From positions 1 to 64,000 of the forward strand of contig JAMPEB010000007.1 of the NCBI GenBank assembly GCA_023665475.1: a DNA stretch of 64,000 bases. Reading direction: 5' to 3'. Both the position numbers and the translations under genes were made by a program. The notes below the pieces were generated by a model. That model searched no databases and was not told where the DNA came from. It saw only the letters and a program-made list of their open reading frames with translations. Positions 36,514-45,601 of the stretch are shown here, piece after piece (positions within the stretch are counted from its first letter, which is position 1; each line of letters begins with the position of its first letter). The stretch is from Lachnoclostridium sp. (GTDB taxonomy: Bacteria; Bacillota; Clostridia; Lachnospirales; Lachnospiraceae).

Positions 36514-37326
36514 ATGATAACAAGCAGTGCAAATGCTAAGGTAAAACAGGTCATTCAGTGGCAGAATAAGGCGAAGGAGCGCAAAAAAGATAAAATTTTT
36601 CTGGCGGAAGGCATAAAAATGTTCGAGGAAGCGCCGGCAGACTGGATTTGCGAGGTGTATTTATCCGAGGCTATGGCGGCGGAAATTTTCAGCGCTCCGG
36701 CTCCCCCGCAGTCGGTTCCTCTGCAGGCAAAGCTGCGCCGGACTTCATATGAAACGGTTAAAGATGACATATTTGTCAGAATGTCTGATACCCAAACCCC
36801 ACAGGGGATTTTGACGGTATTGAAGCAGCCGGTTTATCAGATAGAAGAATTACTGCAATGCCCCAATCCGTTATTTCTGGTCATTGAGAATCTTCAGGAC
36901 CCCGGTAATCTCGGCACGATTATCAGGACGGGGGAGGGAGCCGGAATTACGGGAGTATTTTTGAGCAGTAAAACCGTGGATATTTTTAATCCTAAGACGA
37001 TTCGCGCTACCATGGGTTCCGTATACAGGGTTCCTTTTATATATGTGACAGATTTGTCAGAAATAATGGAGCTTCTGCGGCAGAAAAAGGTTCACACTTA
37101 TGCGGCACAACCCTTGGGAGCGCAGAGTTATGATAGTTTTTCCTACTGTGGTCCCACTGCCTTTCTCATCGGAAACGAAGGCCGTGGATTGACCGGGGAA
37201 ATTTCTGACAGTGCTGACAGTTGCCTGAAAATTCCCATGGAAGGAAAGGTGGAGTCCCTGAACGCAGCGGTTTCAGCCGCTTTGTTGATGTATGAGGCTC
37301 ACAGGCAACGCACGCGTAACAAGTAA
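36514..37326 (+). CDS. TrmH/SpoU family RNA 2'-O-methyltransferase
   Basis: Transfers methyl from SAM to a ribose of rRNA or tRNA. Family motifs are visible: ENLQDPGNLGTIIRTGEGAG, FLIGNEGRGL and IPMEGKVESLNAAVSAALLMYE, which form the knotted SAM site. The N-terminal 90 residues are the substrate-binding domain. ATG at 36514 with GGAGG 6 bases upstream. The target nucleotide is unknown. The stop falls inside an 18-bp tandem repeat, so the last residues (RNAR-like tail) come from the repeat. Confidence 0.88.
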   Translation: MITSSANAKVKQVIQWQNKAKERKKDKIFLAEGIKMFEEAPADWICEVYLSEAMAAEIFSAPAPPQSVPLQAKLRRTSYETVKDDIFVRMSDTQTPQGILTVLKQPVYQIEELLQCPNPLFLVIENLQDPGNLGTIIRTGEGAGITGVFLSSKTVDIFNPKTIRATMGSVYRVPFIYVTDLSEIMELLRQKKVHTYAAQPLGAQSYDSFSYCGPTAFLIGNEGRGLTGEISDSADSCLKIPMEGKVESLNAAVSAALLMYEAHRQRTRNK

Positions 37327-37378
37327 CGCACGCGTAACAAGTAACGCACGCGTAACAAGTAACACAATCGCAACAAGT
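37307..37378. repeat. Four tandem 18-bp units
   Basis: Unit AACGCACGCGTAACAAGT is repeated at 37307, 37325 and 37343 without change and at 37361 in a worn form. It holds the end of the RNA methyltransferase gene and the space before proC. Each unit is six codons, so unit number changes keep frame. Confidence 0.9.
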
Positions 37379-37399
37379 AACAAGATAAAAGGAAAGGGT

Positions 37400-38209
37400 A
37401 TGGTTATAGATATGAAAATCGGTTGGATTGGTTTAGGAAATATGGCAACGGCCATGATAAGCGGCATACTGCAGAAAAAAGCGGTGCAGCCCCGGGAGAT
37501 GATGGGCTTTGCCAGAACTCAGGCGGCAAGAGAAAAGGCGGAGCAGCAGTTCGGCATTCGGATTGCGGACAGCAATGTTCAGGTGGCGGAATGGGCAGAT
37601 ATTCTGTTTTTGGCGGTAAAGCCCGGTGTGCTTTCGGAAGTGATACCGCAAATCAGGGATGCGGTGAAGGATCATACGATCATCGTCAGCATTGCGGCGG
37701 GAAAGAGCCTGTCCTATCTGAAAACGGAGTTTGGCGGTGAGAACCGTAAACTGATTCGCTGCATGCCCAATACACCGGCATTGGTGCTTGCGGGCTGTAC
37801 GGGAATTTGTGCGGGGGAGGCCGTAACCCGGGAAGAGCTGGAGCAGGTGCTTGTCCTGTTTCGTTCTTTCGGCACGGCGGATATCGTGCCGGAGCATCTG
37901 ATGGATGCTGTAGTGGGAGTCAGCGGCAGCTCTCCGGCGTATGTCTTTCTCTTTATTGAGGCTATGGCGGATGCGGCGGTGGCGGCGGGAATGCCCAGAA
38001 AGCAGGCATATGAATTTGCAGCCCAATCCGTTCTGGGCAGCGCCAAGATGGTGTTAGAGACGGGAAAGCATCCGGGAGAGTTGAAAGATATGGTCTGTTC
38101 CCCGGGAGGCACTACTATTGAGGCTGTAAAAGTTTTGGAGGAAATGGGAATGCGGGCGGCAGTGATGGACGCCATGGAGGCCTGCATTGAAAAATCCCGC
38201 CGTTTGTAA
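37400..38209 (+). CDS. proC: Pyrroline-5-carboxylate reductase
   Basis: Last step of proline synthesis: pyrroline-5-carboxylate to proline with NAD(P)H. The N-terminal Rossmann fold shows IGWIGLGNMATAMI; the dimer domain has GVSGSSPAYVFLFIEAMADAAV and SPGGTTIEAV. ATG at 37400 with AAAGGA about 7 bases upstream; 37412 is also possible. The open frame extends back through the tandem repeat but that part is unlikely to be translated. Confidence 0.93.
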   Translation: MVIDMKIGWIGLGNMATAMISGILQKKAVQPREMMGFARTQAAREKAEQQFGIRIADSNVQVAEWADILFLAVKPGVLSEVIPQIRDAVKDHTIIVSIAAGKSLSYLKTEFGGENRKLIRCMPNTPALVLAGCTGICAGEAVTREELEQVLVLFRSFGTADIVPEHLMDAVVGVSGSSPAYVFLFIEAMADAAVAAGMPRKQAYEFAAQSVLGSAKMVLETGKHPGELKDMVCSPGGTTIEAVKVLEEMGMRAAVMDAMEACIEKSRRL

Positions 38210-38325
38210 AAAGAAAAAGGATTAAAAAAATTTGTAAAAATAATTTGATTTTTATATGCCCAAATATGGAAAATTCCTTTAAAAACAGGGAGTTTTTGCC
38301 AAAAAAATTAAGAAAAATTAATATC

Positions 38326-38354
38326 TTGACAAAAAATAGGGCTTCTGCTATCAT
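38326..38354 (+). promoter_or_regulatory. Promoter for the cell wall hydrolase gene
   Basis: TTGACA at 38326-38331 and TATCAT at 38349-38354 are 17 bases apart. It is preceded by an A/T-rich tract, which could act as an UP element. Confidence 0.75.
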
Positions 38355-38447
38355 ATTTCATGTAACAAATTTAACAAAATCGTAATAAATTATTGAGAAG
38401 AGGGGTATATTCTTAACTGAGAGTTATGATTTTGGGAGGTGAAAGAG

Positions 38448-39530
38448 ATGGTAGGAAGCAAGAGGCTGTCTGCAACATTATTGGGGTTAGTGTTGTCGGC
38501 GATTCTGCTCGTACAGTCGGTTATTCCTGTTCAGGCGGGCAGCGGAAGTTACCTGACAAGCCTGAACGGAGGGGTAGCGGTTCTGTATGATCCCGGACAG
38601 CATAGCGTTACTAAGGAAAATGTGAGTAATCGCAGTGTGGCAGCAGTAGCATTGGAGATGGATTTTCCCAAAGAGGAAGCATCCACCCTTGTCATGGCAA
38701 ATGTGAACAGCGCTTTGAATGTGCGGAGCGCACCCGGCGAAGATGCCGAGAAGGTCGGAAAGTTGTACAAGGATTGCGGCGGAACCATTTTAGAGCGTGA
38801 GAACGGATGGACGAAACTGCAGTCGGGAAATGTCATTGGTTGGGCGTCTGACGAATATCTGCTTTTTGATGAGGAAGCAGAGGCACTGGCAAATGATGTG
38901 GGCAAGATGATTGCCACCGTCGATACGGAAACGCTGAGAGTAAGGGCGGAAGCCGACGGTGAGGCAAAGATTTTGGGTCTGCTTCCCAAGGGGCAGATTG
39001 CCGAGGTGTTAAACAATGACAATCCGGATTGGATTTGCATTGATTTTGAGGGCGGAGACGGCTATGTATCCGTGGAGTATGTAAAATTGGACTTTCAGAT
39101 CGATGCCGGAGAGACCATAGAAGAGATTAAGGCAAGAGAAGCGGCAGAGCGCGAGGCAAAACGCCATGTGAACTATGGCGAATATACCACGGATGCGGAT
39201 ACCACCAAGCTGTTAGCGGCACTGATTCAGTGTGAAGCAGGCGGAGAGCCTTATGAAGGACAGGTGGCGGTTGGCGCAGTGGTTATGAACCGTGTACGCA
39301 GCGCGGCATATCCGGACAGTATCCACGGTGTGATTTATGCATCGGGACAGTTTACTCCCGCCATGAATGGCAAGGTAAATGCTGTGTATGATTCCGGCAA
39401 AATATCTGCAAGCTGTCTGCAGGCGGCGGAAGAGGCTTTAAGCGGCGTGTCCAATGTCGGTGATATGACACATTTCCGCAGAAATAACGGAAGAGACGGT
39501 CTGGTAATCGGACATCATGTGTTCTATTAA
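38448..39530 (+). CDS. Secreted SleB-type cell wall hydrolase with two SH3 domains
   Basis: About 360 residues. A signal peptide (cleavage near VQAG, residue 30) is followed by two bacterial SH3 domains (ALNVRSAPG and LRVRAEADG blocks) and a Hydrolase_2 (SleB/CwlJ) domain with the likely catalytic Glu in QCEAGGEPYEGQVAVGAVVMNR. It probably cleaves peptidoglycan, perhaps cortex. An internal Glu/Ala-rich helix joins the parts. ATG at 38448 with GGGAGG upstream. Confidence 0.88.
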   Translation: MVGSKRLSATLLGLVLSAILLVQSVIPVQAGSGSYLTSLNGGVAVLYDPGQHSVTKENVSNRSVAAVALEMDFPKEEASTLVMANVNSALNVRSAPGEDAEKVGKLYKDCGGTILERENGWTKLQSGNVIGWASDEYLLFDEEAEALANDVGKMIATVDTETLRVRAEADGEAKILGLLPKGQIAEVLNNDNPDWICIDFEGGDGYVSVEYVKLDFQIDAGETIEEIKAREAAEREAKRHVNYGEYTTDADTTKLLAALIQCEAGGEPYEGQVAVGAVVMNRVRSAAYPDSIHGVIYASGQFTPAMNGKVNAVYDSGKISASCLQAAEEALSGVSNVGDMTHFRRNNGRDGLVIGHHVFY

Positions 39531-39740
39531 GCAGACTGTAAAACAACGAATTGAGATGAGTCCAAGGTCATGGAATGGCTTTGGACTCTTTTACTGTATG
39601 TATAATTTTTCCAATCCCTTGCTACTCTGTAAATTTTGTAGTATAATAATTTTGTTTCTTCAGCTATTGGCGGTAAACACGCATGGATGATTGGTGACAG
39701 CAGCGCCGACAGAAGTCCGCGCTATGCGGGAGGTGTAAGC

Positions 39741-40223
39741 ATGAATGAGTTTACGGTGTTTTGGATAGTTGCCTTGATTGTTTCCATTGTGATTGAGTTA
39801 GTAAGCTTGGGGCTTACCAGCATCTGGTTTGCGGGGGGAGCGTTGACGGCTGCGCTGGCGGCGGCGTTGAATCTGCCCTTGTGGCTGCAGATTTTACTGT
39901 TTGTTGTGGTGACTTTAGCGCTTTTGGTATTTACAAGACCTATAGCGGTAAAATACTTCAACAAAGAGAGGGTTCGCACCAATGTAGAAAGCTTAATCGG
40001 CAGACAGGCGATTGTCATCAGCGAAATCGATAATATACAGGGTATCGGACAAGTGACGGTGGGCGGTCAGGAATGGAGCGCCAGAAGCTACGAGGAAGAA
40101 AAGCGGATTCCTGTAGGCTCCGTGGTCAGAGTTATGACCGTGAGCGGAGTAAAATTGATCGTTATGGAGGAAACTGTAAAGAAAGCGGTTTCCGAATCAG
40201 GGGAAGCGCCGGAAAATCAATAA
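39741..40223 (+). CDS. NfeD-like membrane protein
   Basis: 160 residues: three hydrophobic segments, then an OB-fold with LIGRQAIVISEIDN and VGGQEWSARS, typical of short NfeD. These act with SPFH proteins in membrane domains. ATG at 39741 with GGGAGG upstream. An SPFH gene follows 42 bases later, the conserved pair. Confidence 0.9.
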   Translation: MNEFTVFWIVALIVSIVIELVSLGLTSIWFAGGALTAALAAALNLPLWLQILLFVVVTLALLVFTRPIAVKYFNKERVRTNVESLIGRQAIVISEIDNIQGIGQVTVGGQEWSARSYEEEKRIPVGSVVRVMTVSGVKLIVMEETVKKAVSESGEAPENQ

Positions 40224-40265
40224 ACTAAGTGGGCGTCCCACGAAGAGGCGCAGAAAGAGGTAGAA

Positions 40266-41192
40266 ATGGGACCGTTGGTATTAGTAGTTCTTATCGTTGT
40301 AATTTTATGGGTATTTATGTCCTGCATCAAAATCGTTCCTCAGGCACAGGCGTATGTGGTGGAGCGTCTGGGAGCATATCAGGGAACATGGTCTGTCGGC
40401 TTTCATGTGAAGGCGCCTTTGATTGATAAGGTTGCCAGAAGAGTCAATTTAAAGGAACAGGTGGCGGATTTCCCGCCCCAGCCCGTTATCACTAAGGATA
40501 ATGTTACCATGAGAATCGATACGGTGGTATTTTATCAGATTACGGACCCGAAGCTGTTCACTTACGGTGTGGAGAATCCGATGATGGCGATTGAAAATCT
40601 GACGGCCACTACACTTCGTAATATTATCGGTGACATGGAGTTGGACCAGACTTTGACTTCCCGTGAGACCATCAATACACAGATGAGGGCTGCTCTGGAT
40701 CTGGCAACCGACCCTTGGGGCATCAAGGTCAACCGTGTGGAGCTGAAAAATATTATTCCTCCCGCCGAGATTCAGAATGCCATGGAGAAGCAGATGAAGG
40801 CGGAGCGTGAGAGGCGTGAAGCCGTTACCCGTGCGGAAGGTGAAAAGAAAGCAAAGATTTTGGAGGCGGAAGGTGCAAAGGCATCCGCAATTCTGCGCGC
40901 GGAGGCTGATAAACAGGCGGCAATCCTGCGTGCGGAGGCAGAAAAGGAAAAGATGATTCGCGAGGCGGAAGGTGAGGCTGAGGCAATCCTTAAGGTGCAG
41001 CAGGCAAATGCGGACGGTATCAGAATGTTAAAAGATGCGGGAGCCGACGAAGCTGTATTAAAAATTAAGAGTCTGGAGGCGTTTGAGAAGGTTGCGGACG
41101 GTCAGGCAACCACAATCCTGCTTCCTGCGGATTTACAAGGAATTGCAAGCGTGGGCGCTGCATTAAAAGAAGGCGCGAAGATAGTAGGGTAA
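40266..41192 (+). CDS. SPFH/stomatin family membrane protein (QmcA-like)
   Basis: 308 residues: N-terminal membrane helix (about 3-22), SPFH domain (VPQAQAYVVERLGAYQGTW, RIDTVVFYQITDP, RNIIGDMELDQTLTSR) and a long Ala/Glu/Lys/Arg coiled coil with repeated ILRAEAEK units. Proteins of this kind form large oligomers in lipid microdomains. It works with the NfeD protein upstream. Confidence 0.92.
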   Translation: MGPLVLVVLIVVILWVFMSCIKIVPQAQAYVVERLGAYQGTWSVGFHVKAPLIDKVARRVNLKEQVADFPPQPVITKDNVTMRIDTVVFYQITDPKLFTYGVENPMMAIENLTATTLRNIIGDMELDQTLTSRETINTQMRAALDLATDPWGIKVNRVELKNIIPPAEIQNAMEKQMKAERERREAVTRAEGEKKAKILEAEGAKASAILRAEADKQAAILRAEAEKEKMIREAEGEAEAILKVQQANADGIRMLKDAGADEAVLKIKSLEAFEKVADGQATTILLPADLQGIASVGAALKEGAKIVG

Positions 41193-41221
41193 ATAGAAAG
41201 AGGATGAAAGGTTTATGATGG

Positions 41222-41242
41222 GAGCGTCGTAATGGCGCTCCT
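41222..41242 (+). terminator. Short hairpin between SPFH gene and argF
   Basis: GGAGCG and CGCTCC pair around an eight to nine base loop. The T run after it is weak, so termination may be partial. Confidence 0.4.
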
Positions 41243-41275
41243 ATTAACAGGTTACGGCAAAAACGGAGGGTTAAT

Positions 41276-42259
41276 ATGAATTTAAAGGGACGGGATTTTT
41301 TAAAGTTATTGGATTTTTCGGCGGAGGAAATCACTTATCTGCTGGATTTGGCAGCGGAGCTTAAGGATAAAAAGAAAAAGGGCATACCCGTAGATGACTT
41401 TAAGGGGAAAAATGTGGCGCTGATTTTTGAAAAGACCAGCACCCGCACCCGCTGCGCTTTTGAGGTGGCTGCCCATGATTTGGGCATGGGAACCACTTAT
41501 CTGGATCCTTCAGGCTCCCAAATCGGCAAAAAGGAGAGCATTGCGGATACGGCAAGGGTACTGGCAGGAATGTTTGAGGGAATCGAATACCGGGGCTTTG
41601 AGCAGGCGATAGTGGAGGAATTAGCAGAATACTCCAAGGTGCCTGTGTGGAACGGGCTTACCAATGAGTTTCATCCCACCCAGATGCTTGCGGACCTTTT
41701 GACAATCAGGGAGCATTTCGGACATTTGAAGGGCATTAAGCTCACATACATGGGGGATGCCCGTTATAACATGGGAAATTCCCTGATGGTGGCATGTGCC
41801 AAGATGGGAATGCATTTTACCGCCTGCACCACAAAAAAATATTTTCCGGCAGATGAGCTGGTGGAGCAGTGCAGGGAAATTGCGGGGCAGACCGGGGGCA
41901 GCATTGCGCTGACAGAGGATGCGAAAGCAGGCACGGAAAATGTGGATGTGGTTTACACGGATGTGTGGGTGTCTATGGGCGAGCCGGACGAAGTATGGGC
42001 GGAGCGCATCAAAGAGTTATCACCCTATCAGGTGAATAAAGAAATCATGCAAAATGCGGGAGAGAAGGCAATTTTCATGCACTGCCTTCCGGCATTTCAT
42101 GATTTAAAGACAAAAATAGGAGCGCAGATGGGAGAGCGTTTCGGCATTACGGAAATGGAAGTCACCGATGAAGTCTTTGAATCCAAGCAGTCCCTTGTGT
42201 TTGAGGAGGCAGAAAACCGTATGCATACCATCAAAGCGGTTATGGCGGCGACTTTGTAA
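41276..42259 (+). CDS. argF: Ornithine carbamoyltransferase
   Basis: Makes citrulline from ornithine and carbamoyl phosphate. [14 protein letters not shown] binds carbamoyl phosphate, HPTQMLADL and MHCLPAFHD are the other active-site blocks, and WVSMGEPDE fits the ornithine (SMG) loop. Length 327 residues is normal. No other arg or arc gene is near, so biosynthetic or catabolic use cannot be told. Confidence 0.93.
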   Translation: MNLKGRDFLKLLDFSAEEITYLLDLAAELKDKKKKGIPVDDFKGKNVALIFEKTSTRTRCAFEVAAHDLGMGTTYLDPSGSQIGKKESIADTARVLAGMFEGIEYRGFEQAIVEELAEYSKVPVWNGLTNEFHPTQMLADLLTIREHFGHLKGIKLTYMGDARYNMGNSLMVACAKMGMHFTACTTKKYFPADELVEQCREIAGQTGGSIALTEDAKAGTENVDVVYTDVWVSMGEPDEVWAERIKELSPYQVNKEIMQNAGEKAIFMHCLPAFHDLKTKIGAQMGERFGITEMEVTDEVFESKQSLVFEEAENRMHTIKAVMAATL

Positions 42260-42298
42260 ATAATTGGGAATATAAGTTTAGAGGCTGCAGGAAATAAA

Positions 42299-43156
42299 AT
42301 GAAGAATTACATAAAATACTTTATAGCGCTGCTGTTATTTGGTTCTAATGGCATAGTGGCAAGCCATATTACATTGTCAAGTTATGAGATTGTATATTTG
42401 AGAACATTTATTGGCAGCCTGCTGCTTATTGTATTGTTTAAGCTGTCAGGCGGAAAGTTTCATGTCAAATCATATAAAAGAGATAGCGTGTTTATTGTTA
42501 TTTCCGGGATAGCCATGGGAATGAGCTGGATGTTTTTGTATGAAGCATATCAGCAAATAGGAGTATCGTTTTCGTCCTTGCTGTATTATTGCGGTCCGGT
42601 AATTGTAATGGCATTATCTCCTGTCATATTTCGTGAAAGATTTACGATGCCGAAAATAATTGGTTTTGTAATTGTGCTAATAGGAATTATTTTGGTTAAT
42701 GGACAGTCTATGGTGGAGGATGGCAATAATTGGGGGCTGTTTTGCGGATTTATGTCTGCGGTTATGTACTCTGCAATGGTTATTTGCAATAAGCAATCGA
42801 AGAATATAACAGGGATGGAAAATTCGGTAATTCAACTTTCTATCAGCTTTTTGACGGTTGCCATATTTACCATAATAAGGCAAGGCATTTTAGTTCAAAT
42901 AAGTACAGGTGAAATACCTTGGATATTATTTTTGGGCTTAATAAATACCGGATTAGGATGCTATTTATATTTTTCTCCGCTGAATAAGCTGCCGGTTCAA
43001 ACAGTTGCAGTATGTGGATACTTGGAACCATTGTCAGCTGTAGTTCTTTCTGCTGTTATTTTAGGTGAGAGAATGACAGGTTGCCAGATGATAGGAGCGG
43101 GCTGTATTATTGGCGGCGCTATGATGGGAGAACTATTAGGAACAAAAAAGGCTTAA
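42299..43156 (+). CDS. EamA/DMT family transporter
   Basis: 285 residues with about ten membrane segments in two EamA halves; the end of the second half has the usual GYLEPLSAVVLSAVILGERMT. It likely moves an amino acid or other small metabolite across the membrane. It is visibly richer in A and T than argF and birA around it, a sign it may have been acquired separately. GCAGGAAA precedes the ATG. Confidence 0.88.
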   Translation: MKNYIKYFIALLLFGSNGIVASHITLSSYEIVYLRTFIGSLLLIVLFKLSGGKFHVKSYKRDSVFIVISGIAMGMSWMFLYEAYQQIGVSFSSLLYYCGPVIVMALSPVIFRERFTMPKIIGFVIVLIGIILVNGQSMVEDGNNWGLFCGFMSAVMYSAMVICNKQSKNITGMENSVIQLSISFLTVAIFTIIRQGILVQISTGEIPWILFLGLINTGLGCYLYFSPLNKLPVQTVAVCGYLEPLSAVVLSAVILGERMTGCQMIGAGCIIGGAMMGELLGTKKA

Positions 43157-43192
43157 ATTTTAGTGTGCAGAATCATGAGCAGGAAGATGGGC

Positions 43193-44173
43193 ATGGGTAC
43201 AATGGAAGAGACAGCTTATGGGCAGCAGGAAATTGCAGATAAAATGCAGACAAGCTGGGCAGGAAAAAAGATAAAGTTTTATGAGTCCATAGATTCCACC
43301 AATATAGCGGCAAAGCAGGAAGCGGAAAAGGGCGCTCCCTCGGGAACCCTGATTGTGGCGGATATGCAGACCGCAGGAAGAGGGCGCAGGGGCAGGTCAT
43401 GGAGCAGTCCTGCCGGAACCAATATTTATTATACCTTGATTCTGCGGCCGGATTTTGCGCAGGATAAGGCATCCATGCTGACATTGCTGATGGCGTTATC
43501 TGTGGTTAAGGGACTTAAAAAGACTTTGCAGGCGGATGAGACAGATACAACAGACCAAGAGGAAGAAGCCATTCAACCAGATGAAGCGTTTGTGGAAAAA
43601 GCCACTCGGCTGGATAGAGTGTTTGCGGTAGAAGGAGGAGACAAAATCCTTTCGGCGGACAAGAAAGAGATTGTTCAGATAGACAAGGCATTCGCTGCCA
43701 TCAGTATCAAATGGCCTAACGATGTAGTGGCCAACGGAAAGAAAATCTGCGGCATCCTGACGGAGATGGGTATAGAAAGTGACGGCGGATGGTATGTGGT
43801 CATCGGAGTGGGCATTAATGTAGGACGGCAAGATTTTGCGCCGGAGCTTGCGGATAAAGCCACAAGTCTGGAGGCGGAGTTTGGCAGAAAATTTTCCAGA
43901 AGCCTCTTACTTGCCCATATCATGGAAGCTTTTGAAAAAGATTATGACCTGTTTTGCAGACAGGGCAGTCTGGCCGGATTGAAGGAGCGGTATGAGCAGC
44001 TTCTGGTCAATAAGGACAGGGAAGTGACCGTGCTGGATCCCAAGGGAGAATATCAGGGAATCGCAAGGGGCATAAATGAAGAAGGGGAACTTTTGGTGGA
44101 GCTTCCCGACGGAAAAATAGCACAGGTCTGCGCGGGGGAAGTGTCCGTGCGCGGAATCTATGGATATGTGTAA
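43193..44173 (+). CDS. birA: Biotin-protein ligase with acidic insertion
   Basis: Joins biotin to acetyl-CoA carboxylase or similar. FYESIDSTNIAAKQ, the biotinyl-AMP loop GRGRRGRSW and SIKWPNDVVANGKK are visible; no N-terminal helix-turn-helix, so it is a ligase only. Between the helix ending VVKGLKK and SIKWPND there are about 55 extra, mostly acidic residues (with DEAFVEKATRLDRVFAVE) not normal for the family. Starts at 43175, 43187, 43193 and 43202 are all possible; 43193 has AGGAAG at a fitting distance. Confidence 0.88.
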   Translation: MGTMEETAYGQQEIADKMQTSWAGKKIKFYESIDSTNIAAKQEAEKGAPSGTLIVADMQTAGRGRRGRSWSSPAGTNIYYTLILRPDFAQDKASMLTLLMALSVVKGLKKTLQADETDTTDQEEEAIQPDEAFVEKATRLDRVFAVEGGDKILSADKKEIVQIDKAFAAISIKWPNDVVANGKKICGILTEMGIESDGGWYVVIGVGINVGRQDFAPELADKATSLEAEFGRKFSRSLLLAHIMEAFEKDYDLFCRQGSLAGLKERYEQLLVNKDREVTVLDPKGEYQGIARGINEEGELLVELPDGKIAQVCAGEVSVRGIYGYV

Positions 44174-44302
44174 TTATTTAGTGCCAAGCAGCTTTATATA
44201 AACCAACTAGTTCAAGATTGCTTATTAGAGTATGTTTTGATAAATCTATATGATGGGAAGCCATGCGAATGCGGCTCTGAATAGTTATAGTAATAGATAA
44301 TT

Positions 44303-44331
44303 GCGAAACTCTGGTTTTGGCAGAGTTTTGC
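44303..44331 (+). terminator. Hairpin in the birA-downstream gap
   Basis: GCGAAACTCTG at 44303-44313 pairs with CAGAGTTTTGC at 44321-44331, one wobble pair only. The word AGTTATAGTAA occurs on both sides (about 44283 and 44341). It may be a terminator for birA or a small repeat. Confidence 0.5.
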
Positions 44332-44375
44332 AAACGCCTAAGTTATAGTAACAATATGAAGAGAAAGGCAGTTTT

Positions 44376-44717
44376 ATGGAAGAAAACAAGGTGGTGCTGT
44401 GTGGCGCCAATGCTTATGAGAAAAAATATTATTTTAACGAGCAATTTAGCAAAATTCCTCAGGAAATAAAGGATGAACTGCATATTATCTGTGTGCTGTT
44501 TACGGAGGAAGTGGGGGGAATCTTTATCATTGCGTTTGAGGAAGACGGCGGCATTGTGATGGAAACCAATGCGGGGGATGATGATATTTATTATGATGAG
44601 ATATCTGCAGGGCTTTTGGTTTCGGAGATTCGCAGGAGCAGGCAGGAATTGTTCGAGTCCTTAAGCCTGTACTATAGAGTGGTTGTTCTCGGCGAGGATA
44701 TGGAGGAAAGTGTGTAA
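44376..44717 (+). CDS. Small acidic conserved protein (DUF6145-like)
   Basis: 113 residues, acidic, cytoplasmic, no membrane segment. The layout (LCGANAYEKKYYFN at the start, then a strand-rich middle) recalls the Lachnospiraceae family DUF6145; this is from memory and not certain. AGAAAGG precedes the ATG. It lies before coaX with a hairpin repeat between. Confidence 0.65.
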   Translation: MEENKVVLCGANAYEKKYYFNEQFSKIPQEIKDELHIICVLFTEEVGGIFIIAFEEDGGIVMETNAGDDDIYYDEISAGLLVSEIRRSRQELFESLSLYYRVVVLGEDMEESV

Positions 44718-44796
44718 AGATTTTCTAAGCGGTTAAAAGACACCCGCTAAGAAAATCTAAATTACACACTGAAGAACGCAAAAAGCGCGTTCTTCA
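44710..44796 (-). repeat. Two-hairpin intergenic repeat, copy 3 (inverted)
   Basis: Read on the minus strand it has the same order as copies 1 and 2: hairpin TGAAGAACGC/GCGTTCTTCA (44770-44796), then a hairpin bounded by GTGTGTAA/TTACACAC (44710-44769) with a long stem AGATTTTCT-AAGCGG/CCGCTAAGAAAATCT. It overlaps the stop codon of the upstream gene and ends two bases before the coaX ribosome binding site. Confidence 0.75.
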
Positions 44797-44809
44797 TGGA
44801 GGAAGCAAA

Positions 44810-45589
44810 ATGATTCTGGTAATTGATGTGGGCAATACCAATTTAACCCTTGGGGTCTGGCAGGAAGAAAGCTTACAGGCAACTTTCCGCATGATGACCA
44901 AAACCCCGAGAACCTCCGATGAATACGGAGTGATGATTTCCCAGCTTTTAAAGGACAGGGAGATTGATATAAATGCGCTGGAGGGGTCCATTATCTCCAG
45001 CGTGGTGCCGGATGTGATGCATTCTCTGGTGGGCGGAATTGTTAAATGCACGAAGACCGCACCATTAATCGTGGGGCCGGGAATCAAGACGGGCATCAAA
45101 ATCGTGACGGAGGACCCCAGAGCTGTGGGCGCGGACCGCATTGTGGATGCGGTGGCTGCCTATGAGAAATACGGAGGTCCCGTTCTGGTGCTTGATTTTG
45201 GGACCGCTACCACATACGATTTGATTACGAAGGCAGGAGAATTTACTGCCGGAATTACCGCGCCGGGCATCCGCATCAGCTCGGAAGCGTTGTGGAAGCA
45301 GACGGCGAAGCTTCCTAATATCGAAATCAAGAAGCCTAAGAGCATTCTGGCGCAGGAAACCATCAGCAGCATGCAGGCGGGACTGATGTACGGACAGATT
45401 GGGCAGACGGAGTATATTGTCCGCAAGGTAAAAGAAGAAAGCGGCATTCCGAATTTAAAAGTGGTGGCTACCGGAGGACTTGGCAGAACCATTGCGGATG
45501 AAACGGATGCCATTGATATCTATGACAGCACCCTGACCTTGGAGGGGCTGCGGATTTTGTACGAGAAAAATACAAGAAGAAAGTCTTGA
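44810..45589 (+). CDS. coaX: Type III pantothenate kinase
   Basis: First step of coenzyme A synthesis. [12 protein letters not shown] binds phosphate, [13 protein letters not shown] and [11 protein letters not shown] complete the ASKHA active site. Length 259 residues, normal. GGAGGAAG precedes the ATG. It opens an operon with the SRPBCC gene and dusB. Confidence 0.94.
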   Translation: MILVIDVGNTNLTLGVWQEESLQATFRMMTKTPRTSDEYGVMISQLLKDREIDINALEGSIISSVVPDVMHSLVGGIVKCTKTAPLIVGPGIKTGIKIVTEDPRAVGADRIVDAVAAYEKYGGPVLVLDFGTATTYDLITKAGEFTAGITAPGIRISSEALWKQTAKLPNIEIKKPKSILAQETISSMQAGLMYGQIGQTEYIVRKVKEESGIPNLKVVATGGLGRTIADETDAIDIYDSTLTLEGLRILYEKNTRRKS

Positions 45590-45601
45590 GAGGAGATTAT
45601 T

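Noticed and set aside
37307..37378. Tandem units considered as a CRISPR array
   Set aside because: Units of 18 bases are directly adjacent with no spacers.
37292..37399. Extension of proC back through the tandem repeat
   Set aside because: The added residues are repeat-derived, overlap the upstream stop and lack a ribosome binding site, while 37400 has one.
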